Origin: Adineta ricciae
Taxonomy: Eukaryota > Rotifera > Eurotatoria > Adinetida > Adinetidae
Reading direction: 5' to 3'
Length of the DNA: 64,000 nt
Assembly (NCBI GenBank): GCA_905250025.1
Contig: CAJNOJ010000251.1
Coordinates: 87,127 to 151,126 of the forward strand
The notes under the pieces are model-generated. The model ran no database searches. It was not told the origin of the DNA and saw only the letters and a program-made list of their open reading frames with translations. The position numbers and the translations under genes were made by a program. Shown here in pieces: positions 9,865 through 21,658 of the stretch; the first letter of the stretch is position 1; each line of letters starts with the position of its first letter.

Positions 9865-11448
9865 TAATATGTTTACATTTAAATAAAGAAATTCATTTTA
9901 AAACATGATTACCATATATTCTCATCATTGAAATCACTATTCGCTGTTATCTTGTCTTTGAAAACATCTGCGACAAGGTTTCTGTTTTACTTAAGGTTTA
10001 TATTCTATGACAAAAGTGTTATTAGAAATAAATGATCCAACTGAGGCAATGAAATATGGAAAATCGAAAGTAACTATCAATCCAATTATTTGTACGAAGA
10101 AGATTTCGATAAAAACTAAGAATATCATTCACAGTTGAATTATCATTTAAACAACAATAGAACAGTGATGAAATGATTCTGAAGATTTTTCTATTCGAGT
10201 TTGTCACGCGATAGATGATTACAGAAAAAGAAATGGACGAGTTGGTTTTCTATTGTGTAACATTAGAACTATCTTTGGAATTATAATGAGATTCGAAGGG
10301 AACAAATGGAGAAATACTGAAGAATTCTATCGAAATATTTCATAGAAGAAATATCACAAATTCAAAAAGCAAATTGTGCACTTTCAAATGCTTTCCACCT
10401 ATGTCTGTTCATTCTTTCACCTATAATCCGTCAGTTATTCTGCCTGAAGTTCATACGTTATCATTATTATTAGTAACGGAAGAGAGATTGAAATTATCGA
10501 ATATCTTGGAGACTTCGGTTTAGATAAATGTACTTGACGACTGAAATACTCATTAATATAAACTCTCTTCTACGAAGCCAATCGCAAAAGAACTCTACCA
10601 AACCATTATGCAATTGTAACAAAGACGTAAGGAAGATCAAAAGTTAAACAGATGATCCAAAATAGAAGTAAATGAATTTGACCTGCTGTTCGAAAAAAAA
10701 CTCGAATGAAAGATGAAAATGTGTCTCTCAACAGATATTCACAACATAATATGAAGTGTTCCGTACCAAATACCTTAATCAATGTAAGTCTGCAGAAAAC
10801 AAAGTGGAATGCTGAATGGAGATCGATAACCATTTCGATAGAAATCCAATGTCATTGACAGATCGATCATCATTTGAACAAAATTGTCAAACAAGGTGGA
10901 TTTTGAATAATTCTTCCACAAGTATTTTTCATGGGAAAGATGATAAAACAGGAAAAAATAACAAGGAATTGGAGTATTTCACTATGGTGAGTCAATACGT
11001 TGGTTCTCCACTGTGTAGACGAAGCAGATTCATCTTTGAGAGGTGTCGTTTTTATGTGATGCGTTTTGAGAAAATAGAAATGGTAAGAGATTTGAAGAAG
11101 TACGATTAGTCCAAGAAAAAGATGAAAAATGTACACATGACTACGAATAGGTAAACAAATGCAGCATAACTTTAAAGATATAATGAGATGGAAGAACATT
11201 ATTGACAAAATTATTGAACCGAGATTTTTTATTTTGTTTGGAAAACTGTGTCACATGTTATTGAAGAGAAACAAAGCAATCGATAATTTACTGAATGTGC
11301 TTATTTCTTTTAATTAAATTTCTCTCTCAGCAGAAAGGATCGATTACACAAATGTCAATATTATCATTCGTTCGCTCTTCGCTTTAATATAAAGCATTTA
11401 CTTTGTTAATATTTCTTTATTTTATTTCAGTTTTTCTCTCTCTGGATC
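9865..11448. other. Intergenic, no gene seen
   Basis: A 1.6-kb AT-rich stretch. Overlapping short frames at 10606-11208 on both strands carry no domain or conserved motif and are treated as chance. The polyadenylation signal of the TIR-ART gene is at 9882-9887. A pyrimidine tract ending in CAG just before 11431 may be a splice or trans-splice acceptor for the next gene. Confidence 0.4.
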
Positions 11449-11970
11449 ATGCCTTCTACGACGTTTTTATTCTTCTTTTTTCTCGGTAAAACTGAAAAAC
11501 CTGAAAGATGAAATTTTCATTTGACTTTCCTTAGGTGTTTTTCCTTCGATCAACACATTGGATTGCTATTCATGTAAAATTCGAGGAGAGCAACCAACCA
11601 GTTGTTACGATCCATTTAATCTCAATGGAACATCGATCACAACAGCATCTGCAACAACATCGAACGCAATTTGTGTTGTATGTCACACCCTCAATAGTAC
11701 AACCCGACTGAAAAATCTTGTTTTTATTTCTCGTAGAAAATCATTGGTAAACTGAACACGAATGAACGATTCGCGATCAGAAATGTCAGTCCCAATGGAT
11801 GTCCGAATGGTCTGAACAGTACCGATGTCGGTGGTAATACCACAAATATTCGAGTGACTGATCTGAAAATTAGCTGTTGCAATCGACATTTATGTAATCA
11901 TGGAGTTCGCCATGAAAAACTCTTTGGTTTGGCGTTTTCTGCTATAATTCTCATGTATATTGTTGAATAA
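11449..11970 (+). CDS. Ly6/uPAR-like three-finger GPI protein
   Basis: Exons 11449-11485, 11535-11677 and 11737-11970 encode 137 aa. A signal peptide (PSTTFLFFFFLGVFPSINT) is followed by the Ly6 opening LDCYSCK, spaced cysteines, and the diagnostic near-C-terminal CCNRHLCNH motif. The last 20 residues are hydrophobic (LFGLAFSAIILMYIVE), as expected for a GPI-anchor signal. The family makes extracellular three-finger domains that modulate receptors; the partner here is unknown. Intron phases (1 and 0) interrupt the domain in the way common for Ly6 genes, with one inside the signal peptide. It ends about 80 bp before the convergent CFAP45 gene. Confidence 0.85.
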
Positions 11971-12048
11971 AAGCGACAAAATTAGTTGAATTTATTTTGT
12001 GTAAATAAAAAAGAGAGATAAGGCAAAGAAACTCTTCTGATTGTTATT

Positions 12049-14228
12049 CTAATTAACAGTTGAAGTTTTCTCTTTATGCAAATTGGTTTCCGCATTGATT
12101 TTCCGTTCAATATCGGCGCAGTATTTCTCCGGTACTCCAGCCCGACTAGAACAAAACTTGTTTTTCTAGTTTGTCGATAAACGAAGTCTTTTTCTTACCG
12201 TAATTCTTCAAGTTTTTGATTTTTGATTTGATCGAGTCGTACTCGACGTAATCGTGCTTCTTCTTCTCGTCGAACAGCTTCTTCGAAGAATTCCGCGCGA
12301 TCAACAACCTTTTGTTTTTCATGTCGAACAATCTGCGAACGTAAATCATCGGCAAATCGTTGTCGTTTCGCATTGCGTTGTTCTTCTTCCATGCGTTCTC
12401 TTTCCGCTTGGGTCAATTGCGCTCTAAAACATTCGAATCATCTTTCGGATAACGAAATCGTCTTCGTCTTACTTGAGTACACGCTCGAATTCTGCTCTTT
12501 CCCGCGCAGCTTCGACCGCTAAATGTTGTTCCTTGTTTTTGATTTGCCATTCACGTGCTAATCGCATTTCTTCTTCGGTTTGAGCTTTCTTTAAGGCTTC
12601 GAATTTCTCCTTTTCACGCCATTCACGTTCACGACGTTCTTGTTCACGTTTGGCTCTTAAGGCATCTTTGTCCGCTTGTAAATCTCTCGCCCGTTCTTGT
12701 TTAGCACGTAGACGAGCGACTTCACGTTCTTTTTCAGCACGGCGACGTTCCGCTTCAGCTTCTTGTGCTGCTTCACGTGCTGCTTTAGCTTTTTGAAATT
12801 CCAAAACAGCTAAATCAGCTTGACGATCTTGTTGTTTACGTAAGGCACGTTGTTCATCGATGTCCCGATTGGCTTTCAATAATTCCGTCTAAATAAATCG
12901 AAGGAATCTCCGAGAAAATGATCATTTGTACGTACGGCTAGTTTCTTCTGAACACCTTTTCGTTTACAATATTCTTCCCAGTCTTTCTCTTGTAATTTCT
13001 GCATTGATTCAAGCATAGCTGCGTTTTCCTGTTCACGCATATCTTCGCGATAGACTTTCTCCTTTTCGTTCTCTTCGATTTGCTTCAACACCATACTCGC
13101 ACCTTCTTTGATTTGTTGGTGTCGTTTTTTCTCGATTTCTTCTTGGATTTTGATTGCGTTCAGTCGTTCGATTTCCATCATGATGTCCAATCGTTTATTT
13201 TCTTCTTCTAATTCTTTCTTGATCTGTTGTTTTTCCAAAAGTTGAGCATCGCGAATCGCGTGACATTTCGCGTTCAAAACCATCTAAACAACGCGCTTGA
13301 GAGGAGTTTCGAAAGACGAAAACTACGAACTTCATTTAAATGTTTCACTTCATCTTCTTGTTCTTGTCGAAGTTCATTGGCACGTTTAAGTAAATATTGT
13401 GCTTCTTCTTTAGCTTCCTGTTCGATATCGTCTAATGGTTCGTTCTTCTTTCGCTGTTGGTCATACGCTTGCATCACTCGTTTGCGACGTTCGAGTTCTT
13501 CCTGAAAAATTCAGCGGAAATGTCACTTTTTCGAAAAATAAAAGACAGAATCTACTTCGAGCCATTGTTGATTCTGTTTGTTTTCTTCAACGGCATATTC
13601 TCGTGTAACGCGAGGATTTGAGCGAGCAGCCTGAGTCAAACGTTGATAAGTATTACCATTGATGATTACAGACGTACAAGTTGGATCTTCCGGAACACTG
13701 AAATAACGATGAAAACTCAAAATCTTTCGTTTCAAAGCAGATTTACATGATGTCTCTAATTAGATCTTTGGTTATATGTCTAATGTATTCTTTTTTCAGT
13801 GGTCCAACTTGTCGTGTCGTACAGGATTGTGCTCGTCTGGCATGTTCTTCATCTAAAGGCCGAATTTCGTTAGGCTTTTCACCAAGGAAAGTTTACCTTG
13901 AGTGTATTGACGTTCCGCTCGCATTCTTGCAGCTGTTGCCACCCGATGTGGTGTACCAAAGAGTGTCTCGTCGACTTCCGATTGAGCATTGACTGTTCGA
14001 TATCGATAGTTATTTCCATTTCGTCTCACATTAGCAGATCCAACTCCATTTCCATTACGAGAACCACTCGATGCTGATGCGGGACNGTGGTGTACCAAAG
14101 AGTGTCTCGTCGACTTCCGATTGAGCATTGACTGTTCGATATCGATAGTTATTTCCATTTCGTCTCACATTAGCAGATCCAACTCCATTTCCATTACGAG
14201 AACCACTCGATGCTGATGCGGGACACAT
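12049..14228 (-). CDS. CFAP45: Cilia- and flagella-associated protein 45
   Basis: Eight exons: 14228-13897 (containing an assembly duplication), 13852-13747, 13697-13556, 13501-13331, 13283-12936, 12888-12473, 12423-12199 and 12145-12049. With the duplicate removed the protein is 565 aa. It is almost entirely charged coiled coil with family landmarks: NYRYRT and SEVDETLFG near the start, LNAKCHAIRDAQLLEK in the centre, LRAKREQE later and LEELRRAGVPEKYC near the end. CFAP45 is a microtubule inner protein of motile cilia doublets. As assembled, exon 1 carries 139 extra bases (138 plus N) that shift the frame; this is not biological. The ATG at 14228 begins MCPASASS. Confidence 0.95.
13948..14224. 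repeat. Exact 138-bp duplication around a single N
   Basis: Bases 13948-14085 are repeated without visible change at 14087-14224, separated only by the N at 14086. The unit lies inside CFAP45 exon 1 and breaks its frame. A lone N between identical copies is the mark of two overlapping contig ends joined without merging, so only one copy should exist in the genome. Confidence 0.9.
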
Positions 14229-14489
14229 TTTCTATGTATTAAGTAAAAAAAAGAAACAGACAATGTTTGATTCACAACGTCGCCATTACTCGCGTTCATT
14301 AACTATGGTGATAACCTCTATTGAAAAGTCGCTGAGATTATCATCGATTTCGCATCCTTAGAAAAATCGATGAGAAAAAAAGAAACTTTTTGGCGAAATT
14401 CAAGAAATTTTCCTGATAAGAAATGAGTCATCAGGTCGGATGTAGAGCACACTGTGTATCTTCACTTTGTTGTTTGAAGAGAACAAGTC
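14229..14489. promoter_or_regulatory. Shared divergent promoter, CFAP45 and CHMP4
   Basis: Only 261 bp separate the start codons of CFAP45 (minus) and CHMP4 (plus). No TATA box stands out. The region must contain both 5' UTRs and promoters. Confidence 0.6.
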
Positions 14490-15159
14490 ATGAGTATCTT
14501 CCAACGTTTGCTCGGCAGCTCAAAAAAAGGCAATGGAGAGAATATTTCAACGGATGAAGCAATCCAACGTTTGTCCAGTGTAGAAGATCTTCTCAACAAA
14601 AAGCAAATTCATCTCGAATCGCAGATTGACAGTGAAAAAGTCAATGCATTAAATTGCTCAAGACAAGGAAATAAACGCGGAGCGCTAATGGCTTTGAAAC
14701 GAAAGAAAAAACATGAGAATGCTTTGAAACAAATCGATGGAACTTTAATCACTTTAGAAATTCAACGTGAATCGTTGCAAAATGCCAAGAGTAACATCGA
14801 AGTGTTACGTGTGATGAGATCAGCAGCAGGTGCATTGCAAAAAACACATGACAATCTGAATGTCGATGATGTTCATGATCTTATGGACGACTTAGACGAA
14901 CAAAATACCCTTGGTAAGACGAAATTCATCTTTCTCTTTTCTTTTCAAAATTTGATTTTTAGCAAAAGAAATTGCCAATGCAATATCAGCACCTGGGTTA
15001 AGTGGGTTAGATCTATACGACGATGCTGATTTAGAACGCGAATTGGAAGAATTGGCTGGTTTGGATGAACAAGAAGACATCGGTACACTTCCCGAAGTTC
15101 CGGCTATTCCAATAAAAACAAAAGTCCCCGATCGAAAACTCGAAGATTTCGCGACGTAA
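14490..15159 (+). CDS. CHMP4: ESCRT-III subunit CHMP4/Snf7
   Basis: Exons 14490-14913 and 14963-15159 (49-bp intron) encode 206 aa. The basic N-terminal helices (STDEAIQRLSSVEDLLNKKQ, GNKRGALMALKRKKKHE) form the Snf7 core that polymerises on membranes. The acidic C-terminal half (DDVHDLMDDLDEQN, ISAPGLSGLDLYDDADLERE, LEELAGLDEQE) matches the autoinhibitory and MIM region of CHMP4 proteins. Length and order are typical. The protein drives membrane scission in multivesicular bodies, cytokinesis and repair. It shares a 261-bp divergent promoter with CFAP45. Confidence 0.95.
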
Positions 15160-15454
15160 TTTTTTGTGATAAATTTTTATCTTCTACAAATAAATCTTAT
15201 ATGTCAGACATGACATCCAATGTCAATAGATGTCGCTCATGAACACGCCTTATTTCACATTGGTTGTTTGGTATTGATCGATAAAATTATCCATTCGTGC
15301 TTCTTCTTTTCCCTTTACCAAATTGTATTATTTTCTTTTTTTTCATCGACTATCGATCTATGCACGCACATTTTGCTCCTCCACTTCAGGTCTGTATTTC
15401 CCAGTTGGAACTGTTTTAGTCAGGATTTGTTTTCAGGCAGCTGTTGCAGCTGTG

Positions 15455-16284
15455 ATGGCACTTTCGAATACATCGTCCGCTTCATCAACGTCTGAAAGCC
15501 ATGCATTGACACCGATTCATCAAACAGCAACGAAGAGCGAATGGATGGAAGCAATCGAACAACAACATTTAGAACGATCGGCATTAAACCGACTGATTAT
15601 CAATTATCTCATCACTGGTAAATCGAAGCTAATCGATTGATTGACATTGCTTTTTTTTTAATGTTCAGAGGGTTTCAAAGAAGCAGCGGAGAAGTTCGCT
15701 GAAGAAGCTGGAATGCCGTTGAACGATATTGATTTGACCTCAGTTGAAGAACGTTTGAAAATTCGGGAAGCAATTGAAAACGGCAAAATTCAAGAAGCAA
15801 TTGACTTTATTAACAAAAAATCGCCGGAATTGCTCGACCAAAACCGACAATTAGCATTTCATCTCAAGGTTATTTTTTATCTTTCAAGTACATCTTCACT
15901 TCTTTCGTCTTTCAGCAACAACATCTGATCGAATTGATTCGTTCGAATTTAATCGACGAAGCTTTAACCTACGCGCAGATTCATCTCGCTGAATTTGCCG
16001 AAGATGAACTGAAAATGCGACAAGAATTAGAAAAAACCATGGCTTTGCTGGTTTTCGATAAACCATTAGAATCTCCTTATGGTTATCTAATGCAACTATC
16101 ACATCGTCAACAAGTCGCCAATGAAATCAACAGTGCGCTGCTCATCGATCAAAACGAACAATCAGAATCGGATTTATCGATGTTAGTCCGGATGGTTACG
16201 TACATGCAGGACAAATTAGATAATAAATCTCTACGTTATCCAAAATTAATTGATATAGCAACGGGAAAACTGGACGATTGTTGA
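15455..16284 (+). CDS. GID8: GID8/Twa1, CTLH E3 complex subunit
   Basis: Exons 15455-15617, 15669-15868 and 15916-16284 encode 243 aa. After a Ser/Thr-rich start come a LisH motif (LNRLIINYLITEGFKEAAEKF), a CTLH domain (VEERLKIREAIENGKIQEAI...LLDQNRQLAFHLK) and a CRA region (ELIRSNLIDEALTYAQIHLAE, MALLVFDKPLESPYGYLM). This is the full architecture of GID8, a scaffold of the CTLH/GID ubiquitin ligase. Length is close to the usual 228 aa. The ATG at 15455 directly precedes the Ser-rich tail; a pyrimidine tract ending TTTTCAG at 15435 suggests a spliced 5' UTR. Confidence 0.95.
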
Positions 16285-16460
16285 TTACGAGGACCTTTTT
16301 TTATGTATATGATTGTTTCAAAGAAACATTGGAAAAGAGAGAGAGAGACAGAGGAAAATAAACATTGCGATGAGTCAAGTTTATCAAGATAAGTTTTTAT
16401 CTTGAAAGATTGTTTTCATCAAATAGACAAAGTCACACGTCTTAAAAAGTAAACGAGAAA

Positions 16461-16739
16461 ATGTCGTATCAAGGACAGGTTACTTATGGAACACAAGTTC
16501 TACAACCCATTCCGGTGATTGCCTATCAATCGACAGGAAATTGTCCCGCATGTGGTGTAAGTGAAGATGATAAACAAATGATTGAATATCCAAGGAAAAT
16601 CTCTTTTTAGATCGGTTCGTTACAGTCTGAAATGACTTGCTTAGGAGTGTTTTGTTGCATTATCTTTTTCCCACTTGGACTTATCTGCTTATTTTTATTA
16701 CAAGATCAACGCTGTTCACACTGTGGATATGCAATATAA
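16461..16739 (+). CDS. BRI3: BRI3-like small membrane protein
   Basis: Exons 16461-16556 and 16611-16739, joined in phase 0 across a 54-bp intron, encode 74 aa. The sequence has CPACG, then EMTCLGVFCCIIFFPLGLICLF as one hydrophobic segment, and ends RCSHCGYAI. The order CPxCxxG, hydrophobic stretch, CxxCG is that of brain protein I3 (BRI3), a small lysosomal/membrane protein. The N-terminal proline/tyrosine-rich region is shorter than in vertebrates. Confidence 0.85.
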
Positions 16740-17824
16740 TGAAAAACGATGACAGTTTTTTTTCGCCCCAGTGAAATTCATTTGATGAGAAGAGGGGTTT
16801 TATGAGTAAAAGAATAAACATTTGAGATATGAATATACTTAACCAATGTGGAGCTTTAACTAAGAAGATACGCACACAAAGCAATCTTTTCAATGATGAT
16901 GTTCTAGTCTTTCGAAAGTTCGATTTTCTTTTTCGACATTTAATCAAAATTCAACAAATTAGTGAGAAGACAATTGACTCTTCTCGAGAAAAACTTTCGA
17001 ATCTTTTCCTGCAGAGATGAACGAAAAACCTCATTGTACACCGGCTGAGATGGTCTTAAAAAGTTAAAGTCCATCTAAAATCATTTCTCACTCTTTAACA
17101 AAGAACTTCCTTCTTTCAAAATTCTCGTATACTATGGAAGAAGATCATCAAATGAACATATGTCGCATAGAGAAAGTGTATTGTTAAACACTACACACAA
17201 CATGAATTTGTCTTGATTAATCGTTTTCATCTACCAATAACCGCAAATATCTTCCAAGACTATGTTTCTTCTGTCATGTTTAACATAAATGGATGTTGAA
17301 AGTAAAAACTCATCAAGTGGAACACACGACTCGCTATTTTCGACATCATAATCACCGCGAAATGAAAATAATGAGAAAGATGATCGTTCAAACAAATATC
17401 ATCCTTTTCGGCTCACTTATTTGTATATTCTTTTTATCAGTTAGCGCCTGAACCCCTGTACCTGTCGAGTGTAACTTTAATAACCATCATCACCTGGTTA
17501 GTTCCCATCTCTGAAAATAACTTTTACAGCCAATCTTTCATTGTCGTCAAATATAAATTATCTTCATGAAATCTTAAAAATTCAAAGATGTGATTAAAAT
17601 ACACTAAGCTTATCGTCTATTTCGCATTTGATTTAATGCAATATCGAATGAAGCACGATAGATGAGTAATGCACTTTGTTCGTAAGGCAAAAGTTCGCAT
17701 TTCGTAGACGCCTTTCAATGTACTTGAGTTATTGAGATGAAGTCAATAAATTCTAATTATTTTTCTATTTTTTCATTGTATAAATCAGAGTGCAAGAGAA
17801 AGTACAGCAGTCTGGAAAGAAAAT
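16740..17824. other. Intergenic, no gene seen
   Basis: About 1.1 kb, AT-rich, with short unsupported frames only. A pyrimidine-rich block around 17760-17790 precedes the gene at 17825 and probably belongs to its promoter or 5' UTR. Confidence 0.4.
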
Positions 17825-20081
17825 ATGCTTCGATTGTTGATAGTTGTGCTTGTTTCTTCTGAATCTTTACATAGTTTACACTTCAATGGTGGAACTATTC
17901 GCTGGCAACCGATTTATCCAACAATCAATTCAAGTCTCGTACCTATTCAGATTATTCAAACATATTCGTGGACTTATCCAGTCATATCTTGTGCGACGAA
18001 TGTTCCGATATCCACACCTGGTCGAACAACAGCTAATTATAATTTAACATGTGTGACCGATTGTTCAACAGACGGTGGTTATTCAGCGAATCCAGTGGAT
18101 ATTTTAACGGATTGTCAATCGGTGAATTCTGCATTGGGGATGATGACGAGTCAACGAAGTGTGAATATTAGTTTAATGGCCGGTGCACATTTTTATTTGG
18201 CTTATGTTGGATCTGCGTGGGTAGCATTGAATGATCCAGCACAAAGTGGACTTGAGTGGTCAATCGTCTGTTCGATTGATCTTCGAATGCGACCGGATGG
18301 AATTATTAACACTCCGCCTGTTGCAAATGTTGTTTCACCACAATATGCAATTGTCAATCGGACAATTCAAATTACAATTCCGGTTTCCGACGCCAATGCT
18401 GGTGATGATGTGCGTTGTCGATGGTCGGTGTACACGCCTGGATATCGACGTCGACGAAATGTTGATCAAACAGGAATATCGGTAAATGAAAAACAGATCG
18501 TTCTCAAAAGAGAAAAACGTTGGAAAAATCCATGTAGTTCTTGTCAATATTCGTGTGGTCACAAATGTCTATGTAGTTGTTCCGGTTGTAATGGCACAAC
18601 TTGTTCGGGTTCAACATGCAATTCCGCATCAGGATGTTTGCCGGGAACGACCACTGTTGAAACTCCGGGGACATTAAAACCGACATCATCGTATCCAAAT
18701 CGACAACCTATCGATGAATGTGGAGGGATTTGCTATCCAGGTAGTCTACCGAATGGAACGACTTTATCAGGATGTACGATTACATTTACTGGTCCTGTTG
18801 CTGATACTTGGTATGGAGTTGCTGTTCAGGTTAGATCGATCAGGAAAGAAGTTTCTTTTCGTTATTTCCTTTGTTTTTAGGTTGAAGATTTCATCAATAC
18901 AACGAGTAATGTATCGATGAGTTCAGTTCCTGTTCAATTCTTAATCTATGTTATGGGACAGCCAATGTGCGGATCAGCAGCAGTTATCGTACCGTTAACT
19001 GGTTGTTTTGACGTTCTCGTCGGCGTTCCTATGAGTTTCAATATATCAGCAGTTAACTTATGCAATCCGAATATCTCGCAAATCGTTGATATTGCAGTTG
19101 TGAATAGCATTTCTGGAATGAATATGAGCAATTTAACTACTTCATTAACTAATGAATCGATTTCATACGTAACTTTCACATGGGAACCTCAAATCAGTCA
19201 AGTTGGTTCTCAACAACTCTGTGTGACGGCTATTACCCAGTAAAATCTATTCTATTTTCTTAAAAAAGAAGTCTCTTTTCCATATTATTCAGAGAACAAG
19301 TGACTTCATCGACATATTGTGTAACATTCAATGTTGTCTCATCCGGTCCACTTTGTATCACCACAACGACAAGCACTACAACGACATCGACATCCGTAAC
19401 AACATCTACGTCAACCACCACCACTACAGTGTAAATATAGATCTCGTTGAGGGAAAGATTCCTACTATAAAATCTTTTCTTTCTTTGTAGAACCACGACA
19501 GCATCTCCTAGTAAGAAATTCTTGGTCATTTTTTTATATGAAAACATGTTTTTATTCAGAAAACAATATTAATTGGCCGTTAATCGTCGGTTTAACGTTA
19601 TTGGCTTTATTACTCGCACTTTGTTGCAGTTGCTGTTGTATATATTGGCTATTACTGTAAGTATTCAAATTAAATTATAAAACTTATAATATATTTTCAT
19701 AAAAGAGCTCCCGGTGCCCGACGTCGTCGAAGAAAGAATCGAAAAGATCGCGATTTACCTGTAATTCTTCTAGATAAACATCAATTTCTCAATCGAATCA
19801 TCGAAATCGAAAGGATCGATAGTTTCAGTACTGATTTACTAAAAAAAAATTCTTCCATTGGAAATGTTTCTCCAACCGAATTGCAAATCACTACGAATTC
19901 TCCTTCAATACCAGAAGTTCACCAATCTCCACCGAACCCTTCAAGAAGATCGAACGTTCCCGTCCGTGCGAGCACAGTTCACGTCACTCAAATTCCTCGT
20001 TCCAGTTCCAATCATGAACAGCGACCGTCGAAAAGTAGTGAAAGGAACATTCTTGTAAAACGTCTCTCTCGTCATTCATAA
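17825..20081 (+). CDS. Large type I membrane protein, Thr-rich stalk
   Basis: Six exons: 17825-18829, 18881-19239, 19293-19430, 19491-19510, 19560-19656 and 19706-20081, giving 664 aa. The order is signal peptide (1-18), an extracellular region beginning HFNGGTIRW with many cysteines and N-glycosylation sites, a Cys cluster near residues 235-280, a Ser/Thr stalk (about 510-550), one transmembrane helix (WPLIVGLTLLALLLALCCSC), then a cytoplasmic tail starting with ARRRRRKNRKDR and rich in Ser/Pro. The GGTIxW opening resembles an uncharacterised metazoan surface-protein family; ligand and role are unknown. Exon 4 is only 20 nt. All splice phases agree. Confidence 0.8.
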
Positions 20082-20571
20082 AATTTCACCCTCAATGCAC
20101 CGCATCTTTCTCTACGGACAAAAAAGCCATCCGCTTCTTCTCCACTTGAAGTTGAAAAGCATTTAATGTAATATGAAGTCTCTTTTTTCTTTAGATTTTT
20201 AGTAAAGAAAAAATTGACAAATATATACGATTTCATTTATTTGTTTAAACAACGTAACTATTGCGTAGATCACTCAACCTTGATTGAGTGCAAAAGAGTC
20301 CGATATCCGATCTCATCGTCATACGCATCACAGGCTGATAGTTCAAGGTGAAATCAATAGAGAGGATTTCAATCAAATATCTTCTTCAATATCCACACAC
20401 GGAAATCGTACCAAAGAGAATCCCATTGGTGAACTGGAGTTGAACGAGTAGAAACAGGCAGACAGAGAGAGAGAGAGACATTAGTGTGGTTGCCATACTA
20501 TTTGTTGCAATGACAATTAATGTTGTCAACGGAACGAGCGATTTTTTTTGTGTGTCTAACAACTGAGTACC
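20082..20571. other. Intergenic before the transporter promoter
   Basis: No gene is supported. A GA-repeat (GAGAGAGAGAGA) lies near 20466. A minus-strand frame at 20386-20607 is hydrophobic but has no domain and overlaps the transporter promoter. Confidence 0.4.
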
Positions 20572-20578
20572 TATATAA
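20572..20578 (+). promoter_or_regulatory. TATA box of the transporter gene
   Basis: TATATAA, followed after roughly 30 bp by a probable transcription start and an untranslated first exon ending at the GTAAGA donor at 20655. The 254-bp intron 20655-20908 (acceptor TCTTTTAG) then lies wholly in the 5' UTR. Confidence 0.6.
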
Positions 20579-20920
20579 GAGAAGAAGAAGAAGAATAAGG
20601 GTCGCATAGTATATTTGCATTACACAAACAGAGAATCGAGTTCAAACGAACAAAGTAAGAATTGATGCAGTCTTTTTTTTCTTTTCTTTTTTTAATGAAC
20701 CAACACTTTCATCGTAATCTTCTATTGAATATTTCTCTTACGTCTTTTATTTCCGATCGGATTAATTAATTTTCTCTCCCTACAAAACACAATTTTCACG
20801 TAAGGAGACGGTTTGTGTCCATCGAACTTTTCTCTATTAGATAATCATCGATCTCTTAGTAACGAATACAAAACGAGACGAACTGACTTGTCTTGTTTCT
20901 TCTTTTAGTATTGAATCAAG

Positions 20921-21658
20921 ATGTCTACAGCAGATTCAAGTCGACTTGCCTACAATCGCTTTTTAGAATATGAAAATGTATTGAAAAGTCATGCGCATGG
21001 ACTCAGTCGTCCATACAACGCAACACCGATTGGTTTCTGTGCATTTTCATTAACATTATTTGTTTATTCATTCTATTTGGCTGGTGCAACGGTTCCAGTG
21101 ACATCATCTGCTAGTATTGCTATGGGTCTCGGTCTATTCTATGGCGGATTAGTCGAATTAATTGCCGGCGTTTTTGAACTGCGCATAGGAAACAACTTTT
21201 ATGCTTTAACTTTCCTTTCCTATGCTGGTTATTGGCTCGGACTTGCTTCACTTTATGTGAGCGGTTCATTTGGATTTACAACAGGATTTCTGACTGGAAG
21301 TGACAATACAGCACTTCACAATGCCATGGGTGTTTTTTATCTTGCTTGGACCATCTTTACGTTAGCGATGTTGATTTCATCGATTCGAACCAATGTTATT
21401 AACGTTGTCTTCTTCTTTTTCTTGATGTTAGTTTACATTTTACTTTGCGCTGGTTTCTTTCTGGATGATCAGTACAATTTACGACGTGCAGCAGGTGCCA
21501 TCGGCATTTTTACTGCCGTTGTTGGTTGGTACAAAGCATTCGCAAGTTTACTTATCAAAGGTGATAATTCTTATTTCGATTTACCTTTATTTGATATTTC
21601 ACGCCGATCAACTGAACCAGGTGGCCCTAAAGTTGTTGAAACTCGTGCTAATAAATGA
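20921..21658 (+). CDS. Gpr1/Fun34/YaaH-family acetate-type transporter
   Basis: The coding region is a single exon of 245 aa with six hydrophobic helices. YNATPIGFCAFSLTLFVYSF stands where the family signature NPxPLGL occurs. MGLGLFYGGLVELIAGVFELR in the third helix region matches the conserved FYGGLxQxLAGxxEF pattern, and GYWLGLA and GVFYLAWTIFT follow as in YaaH/SatP proteins. Members are proton-coupled acetate/succinate or ammonium-linked channels of bacteria, fungi and protists, and are uncommon in animals, so an acquired origin is a reasonable inference. The gene has a TATA box at 20572 and a 254-bp 5' UTR intron, so it is set up as a eukaryotic gene. Confidence 0.9.
   Translation: MSTADSSRLAYNRFLEYENVLKSHAHGLSRPYNATPIGFCAFSLTLFVYSFYLAGATVPVTSSASIAMGLGLFYGGLVELIAGVFELRIGNNFYALTFLSYAGYWLGLASLYVSGSFGFTTGFLTGSDNTALHNAMGVFYLAWTIFTLAMLISSIRTNVINVVFFFFLMLVYILLCAGFFLDDQYNLRRAAGAIGIFTAVVGWYKAFASLLIKGDNSYFDLPLFDISRRSTEPGGPKVVETRANK

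Noticed and set aside
10606-11208. Overlapping short frames on both strands
   Set aside because: No recognisable motif; mutual overlap and low complexity indicate chance.
13227-13505. Ser/Cys-rich plus-strand frame
   Set aside because: Antisense shadow of the CFAP45 coiled coil.
19260-19547. Antisense frame with a poly-valine run
   Set aside because: It is the reverse of the threonine stalk and introns of the type I membrane protein gene.
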